64,000 nucleotides of DNA, taken from the NCBI GenBank assembly GCA_947496555.1, contig CANMDH010000016.1, forward strand, positions 39,407 to 103,406, written 5' to 3'. The notes beneath the pieces are model-generated. The model was not told the DNA's origin. It searched no databases and saw only the letters and a list, made by a program, of their open reading frames with translations. Position 1 is the stretch's first letter; every line of letters starts with the position of its first letter. Below are positions 43,370-51,315 of the stretch, piece by piece. The translations under genes were made by a program, and so were the position numbers. Source of the stretch: an uncultured Aquimarina sp. Lineage in GTDB: Bacteria > Bacteroidota > Bacteroidia > Flavobacteriales > Flavobacteriaceae.

Positions 43370-44770
43370 TTAATCTATTTCGACATACATTTTTTCGTAA
43401 TTTGGCAAGAACATTTTACTGCTTCCTATACTTTCTAATCCTATTATGTTGTAATTTTTTGCACTTCGATTTTCTAAAATATGATCTATAGCTGCTTTTA
43501 CCAGGGGTTCATCTGGGTTTCCTAAAACGCCAAGGTTAGAAAAGTCTTCTTCTATTAAAACATCTGGAGCAAAACCATTAAAATAATCTGTAAAACCTTC
43601 AGAGTTTATTGATTTAAGTACTAACGGTTGCATGGCATAGGTGTGTCCTGCAAGTTCTGCGCCTCCTCTTCCAAAATTGTTGGTATCATAAACTGTTCTA
43701 GAAGCTTGAAATTTTCCTCTGGTTGTACTTCCAACCTTAATAACTTGTATGTAAGGGTTTAATCCATTAATTACTAATTCGCTAGCCGAAGCAGAGCTTC
43801 TGGTCGTTAAAATATATACTCTCGAAAGATTGAGGCTATTAATTGCTTCACCTGTTCTAATTTGGTTTTTAAAAAGATTAGTTTCCCCAAATTGATCTTG
43901 CAGATCAGCATTCCACTCTTCAGTGGTAAATACTTCACCATTAAATTGCCCGGTAATCATGCTTGATAAATCTATAGCAGACTCTACAGATCCGCCGCCA
44001 TTATATCTTACATCTAAAATCAAATCAGTAACCTGCGAAGATTTAAATTGAGCAAAAGCTGCATTAAGTTGGGCATCAAAATCGGCTGTAAAAGCATTGT
44101 ACATGAGGTAACCAACAGGAATTCCGCCCACATCTATGGTTTTTGTAATATAAACAGGATTTTCTGTGTATTGTACCTTGGTTAGTGAAACCGAAGTATT
44201 GGTAGGTGTAACCGTAGTGCCATCAAAGGTGGCCAAACCAATGCTATACGTATCTGGAGCAAGTAATTGACTAAAATTTTGATCTGTGATTTGTGTACCA
44301 TCAACGGTATTAAAAATATCCCCCCTTTTTAATCCTTTCGCTTTAGCATCGCTATTGGGCAGAATGTAGCGCACATATCCAAATACATTTGTAGGATTAT
44401 TAGGGTATCGCATCAAACCATATTCCATTCCATTATTTCTGGTAACTCCATCAAAAGCCTGTTCTAAGGCTACATAGTCATCTACCAAAAAGCTAAATTC
44501 ATCAATGTCGGACTGTAAAGCGTTAAAAATTGCTTCAGGAGTGGAAAAGCCATTTAAAAAATCTGTATACTCCTGGTCCGAGGCGAAACGATTGTCTGCT
44601 AGGTCAGGAACATCGGCCTCGTACAAATAAAATACGTTCATGCCTCTCCAGATAAAATCATTTATATCGAGCGTACTTGCTATCTTCGGTACATCATCAT
44701 TATCATCAAAGCATCCGGTATAAATACTGCTTAACACCAATAATAGTAAGAAATGCTTCAAAAGCTTCAT
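43370..44770 (-). CDS. S41 family peptidase lipoprotein (copy 2)
   Basis: A 466-residue lipoprotein (SSIYTGCFDDND, Cys20) that follows the same plan as copy 1: DFIWRGMNVFYLYEADVPDL, VFGYVRYILPNSDAKAKGLKRGDIF (PDZ-like), LILDVRYNGGGSV, and TTRSSASASELVINGL with the Ser nucleophile. The C-terminal ends of both also match (SKMFLPNYEKMYVEID and SKMNRRSYQKMYLDRP). The copies have diverged a good deal, so the duplication is old. The gap between them is 85 bp, so they may be co-transcribed with this copy first. The ECF sigma operon is divergent from it. Confidence 0.92.
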   Translation of the reverse strand: MKLLKHFLLLLVLSSIYTGCFDDNDDVPKIASTLDINDFIWRGMNVFYLYEADVPDLADNRFASDQEYTDFLNGFSTPEAIFNALQSDIDEFSFLVDDYVALEQAFDGVTRNNGMEYGLMRYPNNPTNVFGYVRYILPNSDAKAKGLKRGDIFNTVDGTQITDQNFSQLLAPDTYSIGLATFDGTTVTPTNTSVSLTKVQYTENPVYITKTIDVGGIPVGYLMYNAFTADFDAQLNAAFAQFKSSQVTDLILDVRYNGGGSVESAIDLSSMITGQFNGEVFTTEEWNADLQDQFGETNLFKNQIRTGEAINSLNLSRVYILTTRSSASASELVINGLNPYIQVIKVGSTTRGKFQASRTVYDTNNFGRGGAELAGHTYAMQPLVLKSINSEGFTDYFNGFAPDVLIEEDFSNLGVLGNPDEPLVKAAIDHILENRSAKNYNIIGLESIGSSKMFLPNYEKMYVEID

Positions 44771-44813
44771 AAGGATTCTTTTAAGTAAAACACTAAAAGT
44801 AACTACTTTATTA

Positions 44814-44821
44814 TAATTTTG
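44814..44821 (+). promoter_or_regulatory. Candidate -7 box of the ECF sigma operon
   Basis: TAATTTTG matches TAnnTTTG, 84 bp before the sigma-factor start. No clear TTG lies 19-21 bases upstream. Confidence 0.35.
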
Positions 44822-44905
44822 AAAAAAGAATGTAACAAATTATAAGTGTAGTCGTCTCCCTAGTATAAAGCTGACAAAGTTTTATACAACCAATCAAAAA
44901 ACGAA

Positions 44906-45415
44906 ATGAAAGAAAGAGCATTTATCACGCTTACTAATGGGTTTAAGGATAAGCTATTTAGATTGGCAAAGCGTTTGCTTATAAGTAATGAAGAGGCCGA
45001 AGATGCTACGCAAGAAGTATTGTTGAAGCTATGGAGAAATAAGGCCAAAATGGCTGAGTATAAAAACGTAGAGGCATTTGCCATGACAATGACCAAAAAC
45101 TATTGTTATGATAAGCTAAAAGCCAAAGAAACAGGAAACCTGAAGATCGTACATAGCAATTATAAAGATGAACGACCTTCACTACAAAGACAAGTAGAAG
45201 CAAAGGATAGTCTGGATTGGGTGGGGAAAATCATGAATAATCTACCAGAGCAACAACGAATGATTATCCAGCTTAGAGATATAGAACAATATGATAATGC
45301 CGAAATAGCAGAGATGCTAGGACTTAATGAAACGGCGGTGAGAGTAGCATTATCAAGAGGAAGAAAAAAAATTAGAGAAGAATTATTAAAAAAACATAAT
45401 TATGGAGTTGTCTAA
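44906..45415 (+). CDS. RNA polymerase sigma factor, ECF type
   Basis: A 169-residue ECF sigma factor. Region 2 covers about 20-85: EEAEDATQEVLLKLWRNK is the polymerase-binding and -10 recognition helix pair, with MTMTKNYCYDKLK following. Region 4 covers about 110-165: LPEQQRMIIQLRDIEQYDNAEIAEMLGLNETAVRVALSRGRKKIREEL is a classic helix-turn-helix. It overlaps the next gene, a short putative anti-sigma, by 14 bp, and two DUF4252 genes follow. This order is common in Flavobacteriia. The genes it controls are unknown, but the downstream DUF4252 pair is a likely target. Confidence 0.95.
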   Translation: MKERAFITLTNGFKDKLFRLAKRLLISNEEAEDATQEVLLKLWRNKAKMAEYKNVEAFAMTMTKNYCYDKLKAKETGNLKIVHSNYKDERPSLQRQVEAKDSLDWVGKIMNNLPEQQRMIIQLRDIEQYDNAEIAEMLGLNETAVRVALSRGRKKIREELLKKHNYGVV

Positions 45416-45833
45416 TATTGAAAAATTACTGGAAAAGTATTTCGAAGGCGAAACGACCATTTCTGAAGAAAAAGAATTAAAGGTTTATTTTACCAGAGAA
45501 ACTGTGCCGTCACATCTTGAGAGATACAAAGATCTGTTTCAGTTTTTTTCTGAAGAGAGCAACGTAACTGCTACCAAGGATTTAACAATAAAAACCCGCA
45601 AAACATTCAGGTATTCCTGGATAGGTATTGCAGCATCAGTAGCTTTGATCGCCGGTATATTTTTAACAAAAACACCGACACCAGATCCAATAGATACTTT
45701 TGAAGATCCAGAAATAGCACTTCAGGAAACCAAAAAAATCCTCAATATGGTTTCGCAATATATGAATGAGGGCAAGCAGGGTTTAGTGTACTTGCACGAA
45801 TTTGAAAACACTAAAAATAAATTTATAAAGTAA
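45402..45833 (+). CDS. Putative anti-sigma factor, single-pass membrane protein
   Basis: A 143-residue protein with a cytosolic N-terminus (MELSNIEKLLEKYFEGETTISEEKEL is the usual start of Bacteroidota anti-sigma-like proteins), one membrane segment at about 71-87 (SWIGIAASVALIAGIFL), and a short outer part. It lacks the zinc-finger motif of ZAS anti-sigmas. It overlaps the sigma gene by 14 bp, so equal expression is expected. The role is inferred from order and layout, not from a full domain match. Confidence 0.75.
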   Translation: MELSNIEKLLEKYFEGETTISEEKELKVYFTRETVPSHLERYKDLFQFFSEESNVTATKDLTIKTRKTFRYSWIGIAASVALIAGIFLTKTPTPDPIDTFEDPEIALQETKKILNMVSQYMNEGKQGLVYLHEFENTKNKFIK

Positions 45834-45878
45834 AAATTAATTAGCGCTAATAGTAGCGAGACTTAAAATTATGTAATT

Positions 45879-46418
45879 ATGAAAAAGTTAGCAATTGTAT
45901 TAATACTGGCAGTTTTACCATACGTGTCTAATGCACAAAGCTATTTTGATAAATATGAAAACATGAATGATGTAACCTCTATGGTTATCACAAACAAAAT
46001 GTTTAAACTGTTAAGCAAAATAGACCTCGAAAGTACTGATGCCGAAACGCAGGAGTATCTTAATCTGGTCGAAAATATTAACAACATCAAAGTATTTGTT
46101 ACCGAAAACAAAGAGGTGGCTCAAAAGATGAAGGGAGATGTTGATCAATATTTAAAAGGCGCTTCACTAGATGAGTTAATGCGAATTAAAAGTGATGACG
46201 GTGAAAATATCAAGTTTTATGTAAAACCTGGTAAAGACGACGATCATGTAAGAGAGCTGTTTATGTATCTGGTAGGGAATGACTCTAATGAAGGGAAACC
46301 GGAAACCGTAATACTTACTATAACCGGTAATATTGATCTTAAGCAAGTATCAAAATTGGCAAACGATCTTAATATCCCGGGGGGAAAAGAATTAAAAAAT
46401 GTAAAGAAGGGAAATTAG
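45879..46418 (+). CDS. DUF4252 domain protein, secreted (copy 1)
   Basis: A 179-residue exported protein with a signal peptide cut near SNAQ (residue 20). The mature part matches DUF4252: SYFDKYENMNDVTSMVITNKMFKLL at the start, then INNIKVFVTENKEVAQKM, ENIKFYVKPGKDDDHVRELFMYLVG and TGNIDLKQVSKLANDLNIPGG. The family is of unknown function and occurs in sigma/anti-sigma operons of Bacteroidota. It lies 45 bp after the anti-sigma gene and 125 bp before a second DUF4252 gene. Confidence 0.87.
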   Translation: MKKLAIVLILAVLPYVSNAQSYFDKYENMNDVTSMVITNKMFKLLSKIDLESTDAETQEYLNLVENINNIKVFVTENKEVAQKMKGDVDQYLKGASLDELMRIKSDDGENIKFYVKPGKDDDHVRELFMYLVGNDSNEGKPETVILTITGNIDLKQVSKLANDLNIPGGKELKNVKKGN

Positions 46419-46543
46419 TACCTTTTTATTATAGAAAATCAAACTTCTTTTGGCTTGGAGGGCCGGAAGAAGTTTGATTTAAAACATCAATCAAAAACAA
46501 TCAACCTATCCTGAAGTAACCGGGATAAAAAAAACAATCAAAA

Positions 46544-47086
46544 ATGAAAAATGTATTTAAAATAATAGGAGTAGCGACTATATTGCTATTTGCAAGTTGT
46601 AACAGTGGTCAATCATTGCAAGAATATTTTGTAGACCATCAAGGAGATGTAGATTTTGTGGCAGTAGATGTGCCCTCAAGCTTGTTGGATAAAGAAAATA
46701 TAGAATTGAATGCAGAAGAAAAGGAAGCACTAGAGAGTATTAAAAAAGTAAACTTTCTTGCCTTACCGCTCAATGAAGAAAACAAGGCTCGTTTTGAGAA
46801 GGAAAGCGCAGATATAAAACAGATTTTGGGTTCTGATGAATACGAAACCTTAATGAAATTTGGATCCAACGGCACCAATATTGTATTAAAATATACTGGA
46901 GACGATGACGACATCGATGAAGTAATTGTTTTTGCTACCGATCAAAAAAAGGGATTAGCGTTGATTCGAGTTTTGGGAGATAATATGAGACCCGAAAAAA
47001 TGGCCAAACTTGCTAGATCGGTCGAAAAAGGCAAAATTGACCTAGAAGCCTTTAGAAAAATAGGAGAGACCATAGATATAGATTAA
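46544..47086 (+). CDS. DUF4252 domain lipoprotein (copy 2)
   Basis: A 180-residue lipoprotein (LLFASCNSG, Cys19) with a DUF4252 domain. SLQEYFVDHQGDVDFVAVDVPSSLL corresponds to the family start, KKVNFLALPLNEENKARFEKES to the middle, and DDDIDEVIVFATDQKKGLALIRVLGDNMRPEKMAKLARSVE to the end. It is a distant paralogue of the gene at 45879 but is lipidated where that one is cleaved. It is the last gene of the sigma operon, with a strong terminator 20 bp after its stop. Function unknown. Confidence 0.87.
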   Translation: MKNVFKIIGVATILLFASCNSGQSLQEYFVDHQGDVDFVAVDVPSSLLDKENIELNAEEKEALESIKKVNFLALPLNEENKARFEKESADIKQILGSDEYETLMKFGSNGTNIVLKYTGDDDDIDEVIVFATDQKKGLALIRVLGDNMRPEKMAKLARSVEKGKIDLEAFRKIGETIDID

Positions 47087-47105
47087 TCACGATTATGGAT
47101 AAAAT

Positions 47106-47142
47106 AAAAAAAGCTTTGCTAGAAATGGCAAAGCTTTTTTTT
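47106..47142 (+). terminator. Terminator of the ECF sigma operon
   Basis: An A-rich arm ending GCTTTGC (to 47119) pairs with GCAAAGC (47128-47134) and a T8 tract reaches 47142. The stem is 14 bp when the A/T pairs are counted. Confidence 0.85.
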
Positions 47143-47145
47143 GTG

Positions 47146-47402
47146 TAACGCACGTTTTCAGTATTCATAATGCCCGTCAGTTCGAGTGTTTTTTCGTAAT
47201 GTAATGAAGAAAAAATGTATTTCGACAATCTCAATAGAACTATCGAGAACTTTTTTGATACGATATGAGTCTTATAGGATACTACATCTCGATAGCTCTG
47301 CTGAGCTTGTCGAAGCACAATCCTTCTTGCAGTCGGATCACTCGATGTGACGCACGTTTTAATATTTATTATGACCGTCAGTTCGAGTGTTTTGTTGTAA
47401 TG
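47146..47402. repeat. Pair of dispersed direct repeats filling the sigma operon-purB spacer
   Basis: Copy 1 (47146-47201) and copy 2 (47348-47402) share ACGCACGTTTT, a short variable part, and CGTCAGTTCGAGTGTTTT followed by GTAATG. Between and after them lie short palindromic pieces with TCTCGATAGCTC, GCTTGTCGAAG and CTATGCTCGAGATGAC. The 310-bp spacer (47143-47452) holds no convincing gene. Such GTTCGAGTG/CTCGAGAT blocks look like non-autonomous interspersed repeats. A purB terminator may be included. Confidence 0.75.
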
Positions 47403-47452
47403 ACCTCTCGACTATGCTCGAGATGACAGAAAACAAAATGTATCGAGAACCC

Positions 47453-48796
47453 TTAAATCCCTGTATAATTAGAAGGAGTAATCTGCTTTAGTTCGGATTT
47501 TATTGCTTCAGAAACCTCAAGAGTTTCTATAAAATTCGCAATGCTTTCCTGATTAATAGTTGAATTAGTCCTGGTCAGCCCTTTGAGCGCTTCATAGGGA
47601 TTAGGATATCCTTCTCTTCGCAATATGGTTTGAATCGCCTCAGCTACAACCGCCCAATTGTTTTCCAAATCTTCAGCAAACTTTTCTTCATTTAGTAAAA
47701 GCTTGTTTAATCCTTTCAAAGTGGCTTGAAATGCAATTAAGGTATGTCCAAAAGGTACCCCAATATTTCTAAGCACCGTACTGTCAGTAAGATCTCTTTG
47801 TAAACGACTTACGGGTAGTTTGGCAGCTAGGTGCTCAAATAATGCATTGGCGATACCCAGATTACCTTCACTATTTTCAAAATCTATAGGATTTACTTTA
47901 TGTGGCATGGCCGAAGAACCTACTTCGCCTTTTTTGATTTTCTGTTTAAAATAATCCATTGATACATAGGTCCAGACATCTCGATCCAAATCTAGTAAAA
48001 TGGTATTGATACGTTTTAATCCATCAAACAGCGCCGCCATATGGTCATAATGCTCGATTTGCGTAGTTGGGAACGAATGATGTAAGCCCAGTGTCTCTTG
48101 CACAAAATGTGTTCCGAATTCCTTCCAATCGATAGATGGATACGCAACTTTATGCGCATTGTAGTTTCCAGTAGCTCCACCAAATTTGGCAGCACTTGGG
48201 ATGTCTTTAAGCAAATCAAATTGCGCCTCAAGACGTGTCACATACACTTGAAACTCTTTTCCTAATCGGGTAGGAGAGGCAGGTTGCCCGTGAGTACGTG
48301 CTAGCATAGATACATTGGCCCATTCTGTAACTAGTGATTTTAATTTATCTAAAACCTCGGTGTATTGTGGAATATAAACAGTGCCAATGGCTTCCTTAAT
48401 ACTCAAAGGAATGGCAGTATTGTTTATATCTTGAGAAGTTAATCCAAAATGAATAAACTCTTTATATTTCTGAAGCCCAAGCTCATCAAATTTTTCTTTT
48501 ATAAAATATTCAACCGCTTTTACATCGTGGTTAGTTACTTTTTCTATGTCTTTTATTGCCAAGGCATCATCACTCGAGAATGCCGTATAAATCTCCCTGA
48601 GCGAACTAAATAAAGAAACATCAAAGTCCTGTAATTGCGGTAATGGAACTTCACATAATGCAATGAAATATTCAATTTCGACCAATACACGGTACTTAAT
48701 CAAAGCTTCTTCACTAAAATAGGCACTAAGCGATTGTGTTTTTGATGCATAACGACCATCGATAGGAGAGATAGCTTGCAAAGGAAATAATGACAT
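47453..48796 (-). CDS. purB: Adenylosuccinate lyase
   Basis: A 447-residue enzyme that catalyses two fumarate-releasing steps of purine synthesis (SAICAR to AICAR and adenylosuccinate to AMP). The diagnostic loop GSSAMPHKVNPIDFENSEGNL is present, with the catalytic Ser in GSSAMPHK. ARTHGQPASPTRLGKEF and FGLTSQDINNTAIP, plus NHDVKAVEYFIK, fit the longer PurB subgroup seen in enterics and Bacteroidota. ISPIDGRYA near the start supports the chosen ATG. A -7 box TATCTTTG lies about 25 bp upstream. It stands alone; the HEAT-like gene behind the 5' end is on the same strand. Confidence 0.98.
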   Translation of the reverse strand: MSLFPLQAISPIDGRYASKTQSLSAYFSEEALIKYRVLVEIEYFIALCEVPLPQLQDFDVSLFSSLREIYTAFSSDDALAIKDIEKVTNHDVKAVEYFIKEKFDELGLQKYKEFIHFGLTSQDINNTAIPLSIKEAIGTVYIPQYTEVLDKLKSLVTEWANVSMLARTHGQPASPTRLGKEFQVYVTRLEAQFDLLKDIPSAAKFGGATGNYNAHKVAYPSIDWKEFGTHFVQETLGLHHSFPTTQIEHYDHMAALFDGLKRINTILLDLDRDVWTYVSMDYFKQKIKKGEVGSSAMPHKVNPIDFENSEGNLGIANALFEHLAAKLPVSRLQRDLTDSTVLRNIGVPFGHTLIAFQATLKGLNKLLLNEEKFAEDLENNWAVVAEAIQTILRREGYPNPYEALKGLTRTNSTINQESIANFIETLEVSEAIKSELKQITPSNYTGI

Positions 48797-48816
48797 AATT
48801 TTCTTTTTTGAAGCTG

Positions 48817-48824
48817 CAAAGATA
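48817..48824 (-). promoter_or_regulatory. Candidate -7 box of purB
   Basis: TATCTTTG on the minus strand is an exact TAnnTTTG match, 20 bp before the purB ATG. A TCG rather than TTG lies at about -33. The region just upstream holds GATTTACGATTTACGATGTACGA-like short tandem repeats (48839-48861). Confidence 0.45.
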
Positions 48825-48932
48825 AAGTTTATGTTTTGATTTACGATTTACGATGTACGATTTTTTGAGGTTTCAAAGTTTCAAAATTGCAGAGTCATGA
48901 AGTACCAGAGAGCTAAAGAAACATATTTAAGT

Positions 48933-48975
48933 TTCTCTCCCTGTTAGAAAGAGATGTCCGCAGGACAGAGAGGGT
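48933..48975. repeat. Dispersed-repeat copy in the purB upstream spacer
   Basis: TTCTCTCCCTGTTAGAAAG followed by AGATGTCCGCAGGACAGAGAGGG. TGTCCGCAGGACA contains a short palindrome, and CTCTCCCT is complementary in part to AGAGAGGG. The order matches the segment inside mnmE at 3501-3545, so both belong to one repeat family. Confidence 0.55.
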
Positions 48976-48994
48976 AAAAAACATCAACCATCAA

Positions 48995-49561
48995 CTAGCT
49001 GATTTTCTTCAAAACCATTCTTGATCTAGCTTTATAGGCGGCACTGCCAGTACTGTAATTATTTTCGAGAGTGATTTTAAGTTCTGGATGTATCCAATCA
49101 AATTCGGTACCTAATAAATACAGAGTTGTCATAGAATATGCTTTGGGAGCCACCTTTTGATCCGTAATTAGCCAGTCGAAACAGATTTCGGTGATTTTTT
49201 CACGATGAATTTTGGTTAGTGACCTTCTTACGTCAGGCGATTTCTTCTGGTAAAAGGCAATGATTAGATATTCAAATACCTTTGCCATGGGTCGAACTGC
49301 CGAATGCTTATACACTTTTGGGGCAATGGGTATAATTTGATCAATATGGGGTAAAATAGCGGTAAGATTCTTCTTGCACAAAAATTCAAGACCCCAGGAT
49401 GCACGGCACGAAATATCATCATTGGTTTTGCTGCAAATACTTAAAAGCTCAGGAAGCATTTGAGGGTTTTCAAGAATTAAATTTGCAAAGTGGTTTCTTT
49501 TTTTGCGTGAATGATCTACACTATTTAATACTTCTTCGAGGGACATCATAGGGATATGCAT
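48995..49561 (-). CDS. HEAT-repeat-like protein of unknown function
   Basis: A 188-residue all-helical protein with no signal peptide. The repeats, such as NPQMLPELLSICSKTNDDISCRASWGLEFLCKK and ILPHIDQIIPIAPKVYKHSAVRPMAKVFEYLI, resemble HEAT/armadillo units. The C-terminal part (KVAPKAYSMTTLYLLGTEFDWIHPELK) includes TGSAAYKARSRMVLKKIS. No catalytic motif is seen. It lies upstream of purB on the same strand, separated by a 198-bp spacer with a dispersed repeat. A protein-binding role is the most that can be inferred. Confidence 0.75.
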   Translation of the reverse strand: MHIPMMSLEEVLNSVDHSRKKRNHFANLILENPQMLPELLSICSKTNDDISCRASWGLEFLCKKNLTAILPHIDQIIPIAPKVYKHSAVRPMAKVFEYLIIAFYQKKSPDVRRSLTKIHREKITEICFDWLITDQKVAPKAYSMTTLYLLGTEFDWIHPELKITLENNYSTGSAAYKARSRMVLKKIS

Positions 49562-49716
49562 AATACTATTTTCAAAAGTAAAAAAATAAAAGAGCTTTCA
49601 TTAATAATAATACGGTAGATAATGGCTTTAATAATAATTACTTGTTAAAATCGTTATGTCTTCTGTAACAGGTGATTATCATTTTTTGGTTTTTACCCTA
49701 CTAAATAACTCACACA

Positions 49717-50238
49717 ATGCTTGCGAAGATTAAAAACATTTTTATCGTTCTATTATTGGTTCTGATAATAACACAGTTCTTAAGGCCCGAGAAAAACCTG
49801 GGCAGCTATGATAGTATTACAAGTTTTGAAGAAGCTACGGGTGTATCTGAAGAGGTTAAAACCGTACTACAAAATAATTGCTACGATTGTCATAGTAATA
49901 CTACACGCTATCCATGGTTTATGGAGGTAAGTCCAGTAACCCACTATATGGCTTATAAGATCGAGGAAGGGAAAGAGCATTTTAATGTATCTACCTGGGA
50001 ATCTTACACCGATAAGCAAAAGGACCGTAAATTGGAAGAGCTTATTGAAGAGATCGAATACAAAAAAATGCCATTAAAACCATATACCTGGGTACACGGT
50101 GAACTCTCTGGTAGTGATGCAAAAACACTAATTGGTTGGGCAAAAGAAGCTCGTGAAAAAGCCAAAGCACCTACCAAGGATTCTTTGCCAGAACAAGTAG
50201 TGGATTCTATGGCGGTTAGTAGTGTTACTGCAAAGTAG
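49717..50238 (+). CDS. Haem-binding domain protein, membrane-anchored
   Basis: A 173-residue protein with an N-terminal membrane anchor (residues 7-22, NIFIVLLLVLIITQFL). A c-type haem motif CYDCH is at 55-59 in LQNNCYDCHSNTTRYPWF, the hallmark of the Haem_bd family. A methionine in KKMPLKPYTWVHG could be the other axial ligand. The last 25 residues are disordered. It probably faces the periplasm. The partner in electron transfer is unknown. It converges on the sirtuin gene with 2 bp between the stop codons, and no terminator fits in between. Confidence 0.9.
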   Translation: MLAKIKNIFIVLLLVLIITQFLRPEKNLGSYDSITSFEEATGVSEEVKTVLQNNCYDCHSNTTRYPWFMEVSPVTHYMAYKIEEGKEHFNVSTWESYTDKQKDRKLEELIEEIEYKKMPLKPYTWVHGELSGSDAKTLIGWAKEAREKAKAPTKDSLPEQVVDSMAVSSVTAK

Positions 50239-50240
50239 CA

Positions 50241-50921
50241 TCAATAGTTCATTAATTCTTCTACCACCTTGGGAACACCAATAGTTGCTTTTTCTGGTAA
50301 GATTGTAAGGTGTTCTGATTGTGCAATGGCAGAATTTGGATCCACAAAATAAACAGGAATTTGCGGTCGTGTATATTGCAAAAGACCGGCTGCAGGGTAT
50401 ACCTGCATTGATGTGCCTATAATCATTAAGATATCGGCTTGTTCTGTAATGGTAATGGCTGTGTCCATCATAGGTACCATCTCGCCAAACCATACAATAT
50501 GAGGCCTTAATTGAGAGTTATGCTCGCAGAAATCCCCAAGATTCAGGTCTTCTTTCCAATCAAGAATCAGATTTTGATCAAACTGACTGCGTACCTTCAA
50601 AAGTTCACCGTGTAGATGAACAATCCTACTACTGCCCGCTCTTTCATGTAGATCATCTACATTTTGGGTGATCACAGTTACATCGTATTGGTCTTCCAGT
50701 TTTACCAAAGCCTCATGCCCCTTATTGGGTGTTACGGTTAGTAGCTGGCGACGTCTTTTATTATAAAAATCGAGGACTAGTTCTGGATTGTTCTCCCATC
50801 CAATCGGTGAAGCCACTTCCATAATGTCATGCCCTTCCCATAGACCATTCGCATCTCTAAAAGTGTTAATACCACTTTCTGCACTAATACCTGCTCCTGT
50901 AAGTACAACGATTTTCTTCAT
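50241..50921 (-). CDS. SIR2-family NAD-dependent protein deacylase (sirtuin, CobB type)
   Basis: A 226-residue cytosolic sirtuin. GAGISAESGINTFRDANGLWE is the NAD-binding start, ITQNVDDLHERAG and VHLHGEL give the catalytic His104, and VWFGEMVP follows. Tyr53 and Arg56 in FYNKRRRQ match the YxxR pair that binds succinyl or malonyl groups in class III sirtuins, so desuccinylase activity is likely. The usual four zinc cysteines are missing: only Cys132 remains between residues 105 and 150. The protein thus belongs to the zinc-less or reduced subgroup. The bacterial name cobB is avoided because of confusion with the cobalamin gene. Confidence 0.92.
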   Translation of the reverse strand: MKKIVVLTGAGISAESGINTFRDANGLWEGHDIMEVASPIGWENNPELVLDFYNKRRRQLLTVTPNKGHEALVKLEDQYDVTVITQNVDDLHERAGSSRIVHLHGELLKVRSQFDQNLILDWKEDLNLGDFCEHNSQLRPHIVWFGEMVPMMDTAITITEQADILMIIGTSMQVYPAAGLLQYTRPQIPVYFVDPNSAIAQSEHLTILPEKATIGVPKVVEELMNY

Positions 50922-51315
50922 AAGCTATTCTTGATTTGTAAGTTCGAATAAAGCTATCTAAAATTGTTGAATTCTTTATAATGAAAATCAATAGATTTTG
51001 ATAATTACAACGCTTTTTATGATAGTTGCGTCTCACTTTAAAGATCGTTTTAGGGTTAATCACTTCTTTTTTATCAATTTTTTATAAAATCATATACTTA
51101 GACACCACTTTGTACGTTTTAGAACACTTCATCTTTTGTTTCGATGAAGTGTGATAAAATTACGATGAAATACAATTTGTAACTATTTGATTCTAAATAA
51201 GTTCCGTAGTATTATTACGGTTTTACCGTATGTAAAAGAACAAGTAAAAATCCTATCTTGTGAGTATAATTTTACAATGTTTACAGACCAACGCTAATTT
51301 CTAAAAACTAACCCT
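50922..51315. promoter_or_regulatory. Divergent intergenic region upstream of the LytTR regulator
   Basis: A 394-bp AT-rich region with no gene. TACGGT (51215-51220) and ACCGTA (51224-51229) form a perfect inverted repeat around TTT about 90 bp before the regulator, and CACTTCATC/GATGAAGTG at about 51126-51152 form a second one. Either could be an operator. No full TTG/TAnnTTTG promoter was seen. Confidence 0.45.

Noticed and set aside
47052-47318. Minus-strand frame of 88 codons after the sigma operon
   Set aside because: It crosses the terminator and the interspersed repeats and has no recognisable features.
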